A DNA stretch of 64,000 bases from Nocardia higoensis NBRC 100133 (GCF_000308595.1 NZ_BAGA01000010.1:1-64000); one strand, 5' to 3'; counted from the first letter of the stretch, positions 23,905-33,661 are shown. The notes: generated by a model not told the origin, from the sequence alone. Numbers and translations: made by a program.

Positions 23905-25023
23905 ATGTTCGAAGGTGCTGACAGGGCAGACCGGACGACAGCGGCGAATTCCGCGTCGGGCGGGCAGGGCAGGCGCGGATCCGGGCTCTCCGCCCCGGTC
24001 GACTGGCGGCTGGCCGCGCGCACCGGCGCCGCCCTGGTCCCCACGGGGCCGAGCACGACCAGAGCCGCGGCCGAACAGGTGGTCGCCGAACTCGCGGCGG
24101 CCTCGGTGCGCGCCGAGGGGCCGGTGCGCGAGGTGAGCGGTCTGCTCGACGACCGGCCGATCCCGGAGGCCAGGATCGTGGACCGGCCCGGCTGGATCAG
24201 CGCGGCGGCCGACTCGATGTCCGTGCTCACCGGTCCGGCCGGGCCGCAGGCCGGCCTGCCGGGCAAGTTTGCGGGCAAGCCCGCCGGTGTGCAGGCGGGC
24301 GCGATGCTGGCCTTCCTGTCCACCGCCATCCTCGGCCAGTACGACCCGTTCACCGGGGCGGACGGCACGCTGCTGCTGGTCGCGCCCAATATCGTCGCCG
24401 TGGAGCGCACGCTGCGCGTCTCGCCCGGCGACTTCCGGCTGTGGGTGTGCTTGCACGAGGTCACCCACCGGGTGCAGTTCTCCTCCGCGCCGTGGCTGTC
24501 GGGCTACATGCGCGACACCGTCGACGTGTTCGGTGACATCGGTGACGACACCATGCCCAAGATGCTCTCCCGGCTGCTCGAGGAGGTGCGCGACCGCAGG
24601 CGCGGCGTGGCCTCCGATGATCCCGCCTCGCGCGGCATCATCGGCCTGCTGCGCGCCAGCCAGGCGGAGCCGCAACGCCAGGCGCTCGACCGGCTGCTGA
24701 TGCTCGGCACGCTGCTGGAAGGGCACGCCGATCACGTGATGGACGCGGTCGGCCCGGCCGTCGTCCCGACCGTCGCCCAGATCCGCGCGGCCTTCGACCG
24801 GCGCAGGCAGCGCCCGGCCAATCCGGTTCAGCGGCTGCTGCGGGCGCTGCTCGGCATGGACGCCAAGATCGCCCAATACGTGCGGGGCAAGGCCTTCGTC
24901 GACCATGTGGTCGGCCGGGTCGGCATCACCGAGTTCAACGCCGTGTGGACGGACGCGACCACCCTGCCGCGTACCGACGAGATCGAGGATCCGGACCGGT
25001 GGATCGCGCGCGTGCTCGGGTGA
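23905..25023 (+). CDS. Zinc-dependent metalloprotease, DUF2342/zincin-like
   Basis: About 372 aa from ATG 23905; an in-frame GTG at 23878 would overlap dacB. It belongs to the DUF2342 / 'coenzyme F420 biosynthesis associated' family. The zincin motif is VCLHEVTHRVQF (HExxH, near residue 180), and a second conserved segment LLEGHADHVMDAVGP contains an EGHA motif that can give further metal ligands. No signal peptide is visible. Members are uncharacterised. Conserved linkage to dacB, tilS and hpt matches mycobacteria (Rv3626c). Confidence 0.88.
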   Translation: MFEGADRADRTTAANSASGGQGRRGSGLSAPVDWRLAARTGAALVPTGPSTTRAAAEQVVAELAAASVRAEGPVREVSGLLDDRPIPEARIVDRPGWISAAADSMSVLTGPAGPQAGLPGKFAGKPAGVQAGAMLAFLSTAILGQYDPFTGADGTLLLVAPNIVAVERTLRVSPGDFRLWVCLHEVTHRVQFSSAPWLSGYMRDTVDVFGDIGDDTMPKMLSRLLEEVRDRRRGVASDDPASRGIIGLLRASQAEPQRQALDRLLMLGTLLEGHADHVMDAVGPAVVPTVAQIRAAFDRRRQRPANPVQRLLRALLGMDAKIAQYVRGKAFVDHVVGRVGITEFNAVWTDATTLPRTDEIEDPDRWIARVLG

Positions 25024-25033
25024 GTAGCGCGGC

Positions 25034-26050
25034 GTGAGCGGCCCGCCGTTCCGGTTGCCGGAGACTCCGGCCGCGCTGGTGCTGCGCCGTGCCGTGCGGT
25101 CCTGGCTGGCGGAGTTCCTGCCGCCGGACGCGCCCGCGGTGGCTGTCGCCCTGTCCGGCGGCGCCGACTCGCTGGCACTCACCGCCGCGGCCGTGGTGGA
25201 GGCGGCCGCGCGAGGGCTGCCGGTGGACGCCCTGATCGTCGACCACGGCTTGCAGGCCGGTTCCGATCGGATCGCCGCCGAGGCCGCCGCCACCGCCCGC
25301 AGTTTCGGCGTCCGTGGGGCGCGGGTGCTCACCGTCCGCGTCGGCGCCGAGGGCGGCCCCGAAGCCGCCGCCCGCACCGCGCGCTACGCCGCTCTCGAAT
25401 CCGCCCGTGCGGGCCGCCCGGTCCTGTTCGGTCACACCCTCGACGATCAGGCCGAGACCGTGCTGCTCGGACTGGCCCGTGGCTCCGGCGCCAGGTCGAT
25501 CCAGGGGATGGCCGCGCACACCCCGCCGTGGGGCAGACCGCTGCTCGGCGTACGTCGAGCCGAGACCCGGCGGCTGTGCGCCGATCTCGGGCTCGTCCCG
25601 TACGACGACCCGCACAACGCGAGCGCGGAGTTCACCCGGGTCCGGGTGCGCACCGAGGTGCTGCCGCTGCTCGAGGACGTACTCGGCGGCGGGGTGGCCG
25701 AAGCGCTGGCCCGCACCGGAGCGCAACTGCGAGAGGATTCGGCGGTCCTCGACGCGCTCGCCGCCGATCTGCTGGCGCGGGCGAGCGACGATGCGGGCGC
25801 GCTGTCGGTCGAGACGCTCGCCACCGCACCCGCCGCGCTGCGCAGACGGGTGATCCGGGCCTGGCTGCTCGCCGGTGGCGCTAATGCCTTGACCGGCAAG
25901 CATCTCCACGCCGTCGACGCGTTGATCGCCGACTGGCGCGGTCAGGGCGGAGTGGCCGTGGGCGGCGGAACAGCGGAGGCGAGGTTGGTCGCCGCGCGCG
26001 AACGTGGCAGGCTGACACTGCGCAGGCACGACCGATCGCCCGCGCGGTGA
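25034..26050 (+). CDS. tilS: tRNA(Ile) lysidine synthetase
   Basis: A 338-aa protein of the N-type ATP pyrophosphatase family with the PP-loop VALSGGADSLALTAA near residue 40, then DHGLQAGSDRIAA and LFGHTLDDQAETVLLGLARG. TilS converts C34 of the CAU anticodon of a minor tRNA(Ile) to lysidine in the cytosol, essential for AUA reading. The C-terminal domain is short, as usual in actinobacteria. GTG start; it lies 10 bp after the Zn-protease gene and 36 bp before hpt. Confidence 0.95.
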   Translation: MSGPPFRLPETPAALVLRRAVRSWLAEFLPPDAPAVAVALSGGADSLALTAAAVVEAAARGLPVDALIVDHGLQAGSDRIAAEAAATARSFGVRGARVLTVRVGAEGGPEAAARTARYAALESARAGRPVLFGHTLDDQAETVLLGLARGSGARSIQGMAAHTPPWGRPLLGVRRAETRRLCADLGLVPYDDPHNASAEFTRVRVRTEVLPLLEDVLGGGVAEALARTGAQLREDSAVLDALAADLLARASDDAGALSVETLATAPAALRRRVIRAWLLAGGANALTGKHLHAVDALIADWRGQGGVAVGGGTAEARLVAARERGRLTLRRHDRSPAR

Positions 26051-26086
26051 ACGTGCCGCGAACACAGGGAAGGGAAACCATTACAC

Positions 26087-26644
26087 GTGTACGGGGACGA
26101 CATCGCATCGGTGCTGATCACCGAGGAACAGATCGCCGCCAAGACCGCTGAGCTGGCCGAGCTGATCGCCAAGCGCTACCCGCCGGGCTCCTCGGACGAG
26201 GATCTGCTGCTGGTCGGCGTGCTGAAAGGCGCCATCTTCTTCATGACCGATCTGGCCAAGGCACTGCCCATCCCGACCCAGATGGAATTCATGGCCGTCT
26301 CCTCCTACGGATCGTCGACCTCCTCCTCGGGCGTGGTGCGCATCATGAAGGATCTGGACAAGGACATCGCGGGCCGCAATGTGCTGATCGTCGAGGACAT
26401 CATCGACTCCGGCCTGACACTGTCGTGGCTGATGCGCAACCTGTCCACCCGCAACCCGGCCTCGCTCGAGGTGGTGACCCTGCTGCGCAAGCCCGACGCG
26501 CTGCGCACCCAGGTGGAGGTCGCCCACGTCGGCTTCGACATCCCCAACGAATTCGTCGTCGGCTACGGCCTGGACTACGCCGAGCGCTATCGCGACCTGC
26601 CCTACATCGGCACCCTGCACCCCAAGGTCTACGGCGGGGCCTGA
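26087..26644 (+). CDS. hpt: Hypoxanthine phosphoribosyltransferase
   Basis: A 185-aa purine salvage enzyme that makes IMP/GMP from hypoxanthine/guanine and PRPP. The PRPP-binding loop [16 protein letters not shown] and the [14 protein letters not shown] segment are diagnostic, and the length is normal. It starts at GTG 26087, preceded by GGGAAGGGAAA. It is the last gene of the dacB-protease-tilS-hpt operon. It converges on the pseudokinase gene with only 3 bp between stops. Confidence 0.96.
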   Translation: MYGDDIASVLITEEQIAAKTAELAELIAKRYPPGSSDEDLLLVGVLKGAIFFMTDLAKALPIPTQMEFMAVSSYGSSTSSSGVVRIMKDLDKDIAGRNVLIVEDIIDSGLTLSWLMRNLSTRNPASLEVVTLLRKPDALRTQVEVAHVGFDIPNEFVVGYGLDYAERYRDLPYIGTLHPKVYGGA

Positions 26645-26647
26645 GCC

Positions 26648-28939
26648 TCACCCCGGGACGGTGCCGGCGCCGGTGCCCGGCGGCGGCGTCAGCACCCGTT
26701 CCAGCGCGGCCAGATCGCGTTCGATCGCGCCGAACAGCAGGTAGACGGCCACGAACATGACGATGCTGCCGATGCACAGCACCCGCACCGCCACGATGAT
26801 CCGATCGATGTCCTCGGCGGGCAGCAGGGTGACACCCGCGACCGCCAGCAACGGGATCGACGCGGCGACCAGCAGATATCCGACGCATCGGCGCTGCAAT
26901 CCACGCAGCAGCGCCACATCCCCGGCGCTCGCCGCATCGTGCCCCAGCAGCATCGGATAGATGCAGCGCACGATGTAGAAGCCGACCAGGAAGAACGGAT
27001 ACGCCAGCGCGATCGCCCCGCACACCGCGTGCGAGGCCAGGAAATGCGCGAAGGCGTGCGGGACGAGTTGTTCGCCCGCCAGCGCCACCCCGATCGGGTA
27101 GGTCACCGCGCTGATCATCCAGAACCCGAACGCCACCAGCACGCTGCGATCACCCAGCAGGATCGCCGACTTGCGCGCCCGCGCCAGTTCCGCGGGCGGG
27201 TACTCCACGCCGCGGCTCAGCCCGCGCGGCACCGTGATGACCCGGCGGGACCAGTACGTCAGCAGGATCGCGGCCAGCCCGAAGGACAGCACATTGGTGA
27301 TCGGTGTCGACGTCGCGAACAGCTCTTGGGTGTGCTGCGACAGCCGCCCGGTGACCAGTGCCCGATCGTGGTCGATGTTGTACAGCGAGGCGAGCAGGTT
27401 CGGCACCGCCACCGCCGCGACCACCAGGGGGACCCGCCACGGCCGCAACCGCCGCCGCCAGCTGTCCGGCGGCGGGTCGACCAGATCCCTGGCCCGCTGG
27501 TCCAGGCAGAGGTCCAGTTGCTGGGCGAGTACCGCGGCGTCGGCCCAGCGGTGCCGCGGGTCGGGCTCCAGGCAGGTGCTCAGCACCCGGTGCAGGGCGG
27601 GCGGGCAGTCGCCGGGCAGATGCGCTGCGGCCGCCGGCCCGGTGGTCCGGTCGCCATCGGCCGATATCGGCGTGGGATCGAGAACTTCGGTGTGGCACGG
27701 GGATTCGCCGGTCAGTAGTTCCCAGAGCAGTCGGCCGAGCGCGTGGATGTCGTCGGCGCCATCCGGCGGGCGGGGCGTGGCGGCTGGGGACGACGGGGAA
27801 TGCTGCTCGGCGCGTGCGGAATTCGCGGCCGGGACGGGGGTGAGGGCGAAATCGGCCAGCTTCGGCACACCCTCCGCGGTGAACACGACATTCGCCGGTT
27901 TGATGGCGCGGTGCGCGGCGCCGTTGCGGGCGGCGTAGTCGAGGGCGCTCGCCAGGCCGCGGCCGATCCAGGCGACCGTCTCCGGCCAGCTCAGCTCGGC
28001 CAGTGCGCGCCGGACCGACGAATCGGCGGGGGCGATCTCGCCTTTCGCCTCCATCGCGGCGTCGACCGCGTGCAGCAACAGCGCCCCGCTCGGGGGTTCG
28101 GGATGGGCGCGGCGCAAGGCGAGCAGTTCCTCGGCGGTGCCGCCGGGCAGGTACTCCATCCACACCAGCGCGGCGGTGTCGGCGCCGGGCATTCGCTGGT
28201 CGTAGACGCGCACGATGTGCGGGTGGTCGAAGCGCGCCATCGGGCGCGGGCCGCCACCCGCCCGATCGGTCAGCCGCAGGGCGACCAGGCGCTGCATGGA
28301 GATCTGCCTGGCCAGGAACACCCGGCCGGAGGCGCGGGCACCCAGCTCGGTGCGCAGTTCGAAATCGCCGATCCGGTCGCCCGGCTGCGCGCGGGCGATG
28401 TCCTCGGCTCGAAGCCCTGTCCTGCCGCCCGAGTCCGCCACGGCCGCGATCGCGGAGTCCCCATCCGGTTCGGTGCTCGATGCCCCCGGGTGGCTCCGAT
28501 CCACCGTGATCGGCCCCGCGGTGACCGTGGAAGTCGGGTAGGCGCACGTGGCGTCGTCCGGTGCGCCCGCCTCGCCGGGCGAGACACGAGTGGTCTCCTC
28601 CGGTGTGTCGGCGTGGCGGACAGCGGTGTGCGCGCCGTGGTCGGCGTGCGTGGCCGGGTCGGCGGGGTGGGCCGGGTGTTCGTGGGGCAGCGTCGAAAAT
28701 GCCGTGGAATCGGACAACTCCGGGAACTCGCGGCGGTAGTCGTCGATGTCCTTGGCGAGTCCGGGCCGGGCGGCGCGCTCGCGCATGTCGGCGCGGACGA
28801 GGGCGATCAGGACCGCGCGACGGGCGTACGCCGCGCTCGGCGCGAAATCGGCGGGGTGCGGCGGTTCGCCGCCCTCGTGGAGGAACGTCCGCCAGTGCGC
28901 GCCGAACCGGGCGACGGCTTCGGCGACCGGGTCGGTCAC
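26648..28939 (-). CDS. Membrane Ser/Thr pseudokinase, paralogue of upstream kinase
   Basis: 763 aa from GTG 28939, which overlaps the upstream kinase stop (GTGA). The domain order matches the kinase: an N-terminal helical domain ending in EFPEL, a short disordered linker, a kinase fold, then about six membrane helices. Key residues are lost: the VAIK lysine is Arg222 (VALRL), the HRD aspartate is Ala345 (HRAIKPANV), DFG is DFA (Asp363 kept), and the APE segment is replaced by a Pro/Ser-rich stretch. Asn350 remains. It probably binds rather than phosphorylates, perhaps regulating its partner. The frame is open upstream into the kinase gene, but the overlap GTG is the sensible start. Confidence 0.85.
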   Translation of the reverse strand: MTDPVAEAVARFGAHWRTFLHEGGEPPHPADFAPSAAYARRAVLIALVRADMRERAARPGLAKDIDDYRREFPELSDSTAFSTLPHEHPAHPADPATHADHGAHTAVRHADTPEETTRVSPGEAGAPDDATCAYPTSTVTAGPITVDRSHPGASSTEPDGDSAIAAVADSGGRTGLRAEDIARAQPGDRIGDFELRTELGARASGRVFLARQISMQRLVALRLTDRAGGGPRPMARFDHPHIVRVYDQRMPGADTAALVWMEYLPGGTAEELLALRRAHPEPPSGALLLHAVDAAMEAKGEIAPADSSVRRALAELSWPETVAWIGRGLASALDYAARNGAAHRAIKPANVVFTAEGVPKLADFALTPVPAANSARAEQHSPSSPAATPRPPDGADDIHALGRLLWELLTGESPCHTEVLDPTPISADGDRTTGPAAAAHLPGDCPPALHRVLSTCLEPDPRHRWADAAVLAQQLDLCLDQRARDLVDPPPDSWRRRLRPWRVPLVVAAVAVPNLLASLYNIDHDRALVTGRLSQHTQELFATSTPITNVLSFGLAAILLTYWSRRVITVPRGLSRGVEYPPAELARARKSAILLGDRSVLVAFGFWMISAVTYPIGVALAGEQLVPHAFAHFLASHAVCGAIALAYPFFLVGFYIVRCIYPMLLGHDAASAGDVALLRGLQRRCVGYLLVAASIPLLAVAGVTLLPAEDIDRIIVAVRVLCIGSIVMFVAVYLLFGAIERDLAALERVLTPPPGTGAGTVPG

Positions 28940-31900
28940 GAGCGCGGCTCCGCCGGGCCCGCGCGGTCGGTGTCGCGGCGGGCCGACTCCGGCGCGACCA
29001 CCCGCTCGAGCGCGTGCAGATCGGCCTCGAGCGCCCGGAACAGCAGGTAGGACCCCACGAAGGCGACGATGGCGCCGACGCACAGCACCCGGACCGCGAC
29101 GATCACCTGCGGAATGTCGGCGGGCGGCAGGAAGGTCACCCCGGCCACGGCCAGCAGCGGCACCGACGCCGCGACGGCCAGGTAACCGTTGCAGCGCCGG
29201 TCCAGCGCCCGCAGCCGGACCGCGTCTCCGGCGCTGATCTCGCCGTGCCGCAGGAAGATCGGATAGATACAGCGCACGATGTAGAAGGTGGCCAGGAAGA
29301 ACGGATACGACGCCGCGATCGCGCCGCACACCACCAGCGAGGCCAGGAAGTGGATGACCGCGTTGGCGGTGATGCCGCCGGTCGACAGTTGCAGCGCCAA
29401 CGGGAAGGTCAGCCCGGCCAGCACCCACAGCGCGAACGGGATCACCACCGCCCGCTCGCCGAGCAACAGCGCGTCGTTCCGCGCTTTTCGCAGCGTCTCG
29501 GCGTCGTAGCGCTTGCCCTTGCGCAGCCCGCGTGGCACCGCCAGCACGGCTCGCGACAGATAGGCCACCAGGAGGAAGCCGAGCGGGAAGAAGATGCTGT
29601 TCACGAGCCCGGTGATGATCAGGAAGGTGCGCTGGGCATCCACCTCCATCCGCGAGACGATCAGGGTCTGGTTGTGCTGGATGTTGTACAGCGAGGCGAG
29701 CAGGTTCGGTACGCCGATCGCGATCACCAGCACCGGGATGATCCACGGCCGCAGCCGCAGCCGCCAACTGCCCGGCTTGGGGTCGACCAGCTCCCTGGCC
29801 CGCTGATCCATGCACAGGTCGAGCTGTTTGGCGACCACTTCGCCGCTCGCCCAGCGGTTCTCGCGATCGGGTTCCAGGCAGGTCAGCAGGACGCGGCGCA
29901 GCGCGGCCGGGCAGTCCGGCGGCACTCGCTCCAGCGCCGACGGGTCGACGCCGAGTGCGCGGCGCTCCAGCATCGCCTCGAGCGTCGTGTCGTCCCCGCG
30001 ATCACCGATGCCCGCGGTGGAGTCGTCGAAGGGCTTGGCGCCGGTCAGCAGCTCCCACAGCACCACCCCGAGGGAGAAGATGTCGGCGCGGGTGTCCAGA
30101 TCGGCCGCCGAGCGGGCGCGGCCGGGATGACAGGCCTCCAGCTGCTCGGGCGACATGTAGGACAGCGAGCCGCCGAAATAGGCGACCGGGCTGGCGCCGG
30201 CCACATTGCGGCTGAAACTGATGTTGAAGTCGGCCAGCTTCGGCACGGCCTCGGCGGTGAGCAGCACATTCGCCGGTTTCACGTCCCGGTGCAGCACCTC
30301 GTGCGAGGAGGCGTACTCCAGCGCCTCGGCCAGCCGGCGGCCCAGCCAGGCGACCGTCTCCGGCCAGCTCAGCGCCGCGATCTCGGCGCGCACACTGGAA
30401 TCGGTCGGCCGGATCTCGCCCTTCTCCTCCATCGCCGCGTCCACCGCGGCCAGCAGCAGTTTGCCGTTGCGTTCGGCGGGCGGCGTGGTGCGCACCCAGC
30501 GCAGCACACTCAGCAAGGTGCCGCCCGGCAGGAACTGCATGTACAGCAGGCGCAGCCGCCGCGCAGCCGCCCCCGAGCCCCGCTGGGCGTCCATCAGCCG
30601 CTGGTCGAAGACGCGAACGATGTAGTCGTGGTCGAGCTGGGCCAGCGTCTGCGCCTCGGTGCCGTGATCGGCCGAGATCTTCACCGCGACGAGCCGCTGC
30701 ATCGATCGCTGCCTGGCCAGGAACACCCGCGCGAACGCCCCGCGGCCCAGACCGGTGAGCAGGTCGAAATCGCCCACCCGCCGACCGACGTGGATCCGGT
30801 CGAGCGGATCGGTATCGGTGTCCTGCGTCCCGCGTCCGGTCGAGGTCGCCGTCGGTTCGGTGGCCGCGGCCGTGTCTTCGGCCGTCGCGGCCGGATCGGC
30901 GTCGGCGACGGTTGCCGCGTCGGTGTCCGGGCCGGGAGTGCGGGCGGTGGGCCGAGCGGGTTCGGCCGACAGGGTGGACTCGGCGCCGGTGTCAGGGGCG
31001 AACGCGGTGGTGGACTCGGCGCCGGTGTCAGGGGCGAACGCGGCGGTGCCCTCGGCGAAGGTATAGGTGGCGGTGGCCTCGAACGAGGCATAGTCGGCGG
31101 TGGCGGCCGTGGCGTCGGTCGCGGCGGTGGGGTCGGTCGCGACCGTGGCGTCGGCATCGGCGGCGGGGGAGTCGGTGGCACCGGCGGAGTCGGCGGCGGC
31201 TGGGGAGTCGGCGGTACCGGGGGAGTCGGCGGCGGTGGGGTGCGCGGCAGCCGGGGATTCGGTGGCTGCGGTGAGGTCGGCTGCGGCGGTGGGGTCGGTC
31301 GCGACCGTGGCGTCGGCATCGGTGACGGTGGAGTCCACGTCGACAACGCCGGTTTCCGCGTCGGCGGTCTCGGTGACGTCGGTGTAGAAGGTGACGTCCG
31401 CGTCCTCGATATCCGCATCGCCACGACCCGCGGCGACCGTGGCGTCGGAGTGGGTGATCGCGGCGGTGGCCTCGGGTCCCGGCGAACCGGGCGACGGCCG
31501 GCTCCGGGCTCCGGTCGGATCGATATCCGTCGGCCCGCCCGCGTCCGCTCGGGCCGGACGCGCCTGTGGGGTGCGCAGGGTCGTGGAGGCGGGGGCATCC
31601 GGTGCGACCGAACCGTTCCCGGCCAGGTAGGTGGTGTCGTCGGCGGGGCCGCCCTCGTCCGGGCGGGCGCGCCGGGTGCTCTGATCCGGGTCGTCGGCAT
31701 TGAGCAGTTGGCGAAGGGCGTCGGCCTGGGCCGGGTATTCGCTCAGGCAGGTGCGCGGGTCGAGATGTTCGCCGCTGTGCCTGCGCACGACGAATTCCTC
31801 GAACACCAGTCCGGCGGGGAGGCGGTCGCGGTCGAGCTCGGGGAATTCCTCGCAGTATTCGGCCAGTCGTTTGCGCTGGGCGGCCCGGCCCGCGTTCGCG

Positions 31901-32157
31901 GCGGGCAGGCCGAGCCAGCGGTAGCGCAGATCGATCCGGACCAGTTCGATGAGCGCCTCGGTGCGCAGGGTGTGCGCATCGGGCAGGAAGTCGGCGATCC
32001 GGGGCAGGCGGGCGGAGCGTTCGGCGATCGGTAGCTGGTCCACGGTGGCCCAAGCGGCGGTGAACGCGCTCACCACACCGGCGTCGATCCCGAGCGCTCT
32101 GTCGGCTCCGCGTAAACCGGCGCTCGTGGGAACACTTCTCTCGGACTCGGCACTCAT
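28936..32157 (-). CDS. Membrane Ser/Thr protein kinase with Ala/Asp/Thr-rich linker
   Basis: A 1073-aa protein. Residues 1-160 form a helical domain (LIELVRIDLRYRW, EYCEEFPEL). Residues ~165-450 are a low-complexity Ala/Asp/Thr linker. The kinase domain (~460-790) has GLGRGAFARVFLARQ, Lys493 in VAVKI, Asp625 in HRDVKPANVLL, DFN at 643-645 in place of DFG, and YMSPEQ. About six membrane helices follow (~800-1040), e.g. IIPVLVIAIGVPNLLASLY. The sensor parts are thus on both sides of the kinase. It should be catalytically active, with the DFN variant seen in some bacterial kinases. It overlaps a pseudokinase paralogue; substrates are unknown. Confidence 0.9.
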   Translation of the reverse strand: MSAESERSVPTSAGLRGADRALGIDAGVVSAFTAAWATVDQLPIAERSARLPRIADFLPDAHTLRTEALIELVRIDLRYRWLGLPAANAGRAAQRKRLAEYCEEFPELDRDRLPAGLVFEEFVVRRHSGEHLDPRTCLSEYPAQADALRQLLNADDPDQSTRRARPDEGGPADDTTYLAGNGSVAPDAPASTTLRTPQARPARADAGGPTDIDPTGARSRPSPGSPGPEATAAITHSDATVAAGRGDADIEDADVTFYTDVTETADAETGVVDVDSTVTDADATVATDPTAAADLTAATESPAAAHPTAADSPGTADSPAAADSAGATDSPAADADATVATDPTAATDATAATADYASFEATATYTFAEGTAAFAPDTGAESTTAFAPDTGAESTLSAEPARPTARTPGPDTDAATVADADPAATAEDTAAATEPTATSTGRGTQDTDTDPLDRIHVGRRVGDFDLLTGLGRGAFARVFLARQRSMQRLVAVKISADHGTEAQTLAQLDHDYIVRVFDQRLMDAQRGSGAAARRLRLLYMQFLPGGTLLSVLRWVRTTPPAERNGKLLLAAVDAAMEEKGEIRPTDSSVRAEIAALSWPETVAWLGRRLAEALEYASSHEVLHRDVKPANVLLTAEAVPKLADFNISFSRNVAGASPVAYFGGSLSYMSPEQLEACHPGRARSAADLDTRADIFSLGVVLWELLTGAKPFDDSTAGIGDRGDDTTLEAMLERRALGVDPSALERVPPDCPAALRRVLLTCLEPDRENRWASGEVVAKQLDLCMDQRARELVDPKPGSWRLRLRPWIIPVLVIAIGVPNLLASLYNIQHNQTLIVSRMEVDAQRTFLIITGLVNSIFFPLGFLLVAYLSRAVLAVPRGLRKGKRYDAETLRKARNDALLLGERAVVIPFALWVLAGLTFPLALQLSTGGITANAVIHFLASLVVCGAIAASYPFFLATFYIVRCIYPIFLRHGEISAGDAVRLRALDRRCNGYLAVAASVPLLAVAGVTFLPPADIPQVIVAVRVLCVGAIVAFVGSYLLFRALEADLHALERVVAPESARRDTDRAGPAEPRS
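30974..31045. repeat. 36-bp tandem repeat, two copies, in kinase linker
   Basis: Two adjacent copies with a 36-bp period encode AFAPDTGAEST twice in the kinase linker. The repeats are in frame, so copy changes would only alter linker length. Confidence 0.7.
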
Positions 32158-32285
32158 TCTCGGACCTCGAGGCTGAGCGGGTGGCGCGTACCCCCCGCGC
32201 TGGTCGGCAACGAGCTGTGCCGGATTGCGACCACCCGACGGATTCGTCCCCGCGTGGTACTTCGAATGATACGTGCCCGACGGGC

Positions 32286-32318
32286 CTGATCTGGCAGTTC
32301 AGCGCTGATCCGGCAGTT
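32286..32318. repeat. Direct repeat in the LysR-kinase gap
   Basis: CTGATCTGGCAGTT (32286-32299) and CTGATCCGGCAGTT (32305-32318) differ by one base, with a 19-bp period. They lie about 130 bp before the kinase start and may be an activator site. Nothing else is seen in the 236-bp gap. Confidence 0.35.
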
Positions 32319-32393
32319 TGCCCCCGATGCGGTCGTCGCGCACGCGGGGGCGGGGCGATCGCTCGCTTGCGCCGGCGACCGCATCCGCGTGGA

Positions 32394-33290
32394 TCAGCTC
32401 GCGACCGGCTGGGGCTGGTGCTGCAGCGTGGCGAAGCCGCCCTCGGTCGCGCGGCCCGCGAACTCGAGAATCGTCGGCCGGGTGTCGTCGGCACGCCAGG
32501 CGACCGCCAGCTCGCAGGGCGCGATGCCGCTGAGCGGCCGCGCGGTGAGGCCGGGCCACCGGTACATGGGCACATTGTTCTCGGCCAGCAGGCACACGCC
32601 GAGACCGAGGCTGACGGCTTCGAGTTTGTCCTCGGGGGTCGCCGCCTCGGCGCCGATCTTGGCTGCCCGCCCGCCGCGCGCGTCGTTGCCCAGCCAGAAA
32701 TCCCGCACGGCGCCGGCTTCGGCGGGTAGTGCGATGAACGGCTCGTCGAGCAGATCGGCGAAGTCGATGACCTCCTGCCCGGCGAGCGGATGGTTCTCCG
32801 GTAGCAGCACCCAGCGCGGCTCGCTGCGCAGCACCTGCCAGCGGTAGCGGTTGGAGTCGGGTAGCGGGAGCCAGACCAGCGCCAGGTCCGCCTGCCTGCC
32901 CGCCAGCCCACTGGAGGCGTCGTTCCAGGAGGCGGCGTGCAGGGCCAGCCGGTAGCCGCTCGCGCTCTCCAGGTCGTTGAGCAGCCCGCGGCCGAGCGCG
33001 GACTGGATGCCCACGCGCAGCACCTCACCCGCCTCCTGCAGCGAGACGTTGGTGACCTCCCACAACTCCAGGATCTTGCGCGCGCCCTCGAGCAGTTCCT
33101 TGCCCGCGACGGTCAGCGCCACGCTGCGCTGATTGCGATCGAACAACACGACGTCGAGCTGACGTTCCAGCTGACGGATCTGCCGGGACAGGGTCGGTTG
33201 AGCGATGTGCAGCCGCTGAGCGGCGTTGGTGAAATGCAGTTCCTCAGCGACGGCGACGAAATACCGCAGGTCGCGCAAGTGCGGGTCCAT
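32394..33290 (-). CDS. LysR-family transcriptional regulator
   Basis: A 298-aa protein of standard length. The N-terminal winged helix is DLRYFVAVAEELHFTNAAQR, LHIAQPTLSRQIRQLERQLD, VVLFDRNQRSVALT. The C-terminal two-lobed effector domain follows (RWVLLPENHPLAGQEVIDFA). It is close to the CatR/BenM-like subgroup (HFTNAAQRL, LSRQIRQLE). It is on the same strand as the kinase genes, but a 236-bp gap separates them, so its target is not obvious. Confidence 0.9.
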   Translation of the reverse strand: MDPHLRDLRYFVAVAEELHFTNAAQRLHIAQPTLSRQIRQLERQLDVVLFDRNQRSVALTVAGKELLEGARKILELWEVTNVSLQEAGEVLRVGIQSALGRGLLNDLESASGYRLALHAASWNDASSGLAGRQADLALVWLPLPDSNRYRWQVLRSEPRWVLLPENHPLAGQEVIDFADLLDEPFIALPAEAGAVRDFWLGNDARGGRAAKIGAEAATPEDKLEAVSLGLGVCLLAENNVPMYRWPGLTARPLSGIAPCELAVAWRADDTRPTILEFAGRATEGGFATLQHQPQPVAS

Positions 33291-33661
33291 AGCCCTTTGC
33301 TATCAGAATCGGTCTTGAATTTCCAGCCTTATCAGGCCGAGAAGTCTGGATTACGCGAGCGAAACCGTCCAGCGGTTTGTTACTCGACAGCATAGAGGGT
33401 TCTGTGGTGATTCGCACCATGCCTGCGGGCGAACTGTGAGCAGCCTTGCTCGCGTTCGCGGCGGCGCGGCAGATCTGGACACTTGACCAGCATGAATGGG
33501 GTGGACGGCCGCTGTTCCCGCGCCGCATCGGTGGCGAGACCACCGGTCTCGGTAATCGAACAGAAAATGGAACCGGACGGAAAGTTTCGACGCGAAATCC
33601 GTTGAAGTGATCTTCATCACATTATGTGTAGTGGGCTGCCGGAATGGGTCCTGAAACGACG
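33291..33661. other. Long intergenic region before LysR
   Basis: No gene is seen. The DNA is more AT-rich than its surroundings, particularly 33540-33630. Short repeats TATCAG near 33301 and 33330 may belong to the LysR promoter. No coding or RNA structure was recognised. Confidence 0.4.

Noticed and set aside
28940..29815. N-terminal extension of the pseudokinase into the kinase gene
   Set aside because: The frame is open, but this part is out of frame with the kinase and looks like Arg/Ala-rich shadow sequence; the coupled GTG at 28939 is the natural start.
28561..32034. A 1157-codon plus-strand frame opposite the kinase
   Set aside because: It is antisense to clear kinase motifs, and its Gly/Val repeats mirror the Ala/Asp/Thr linker of the kinase.
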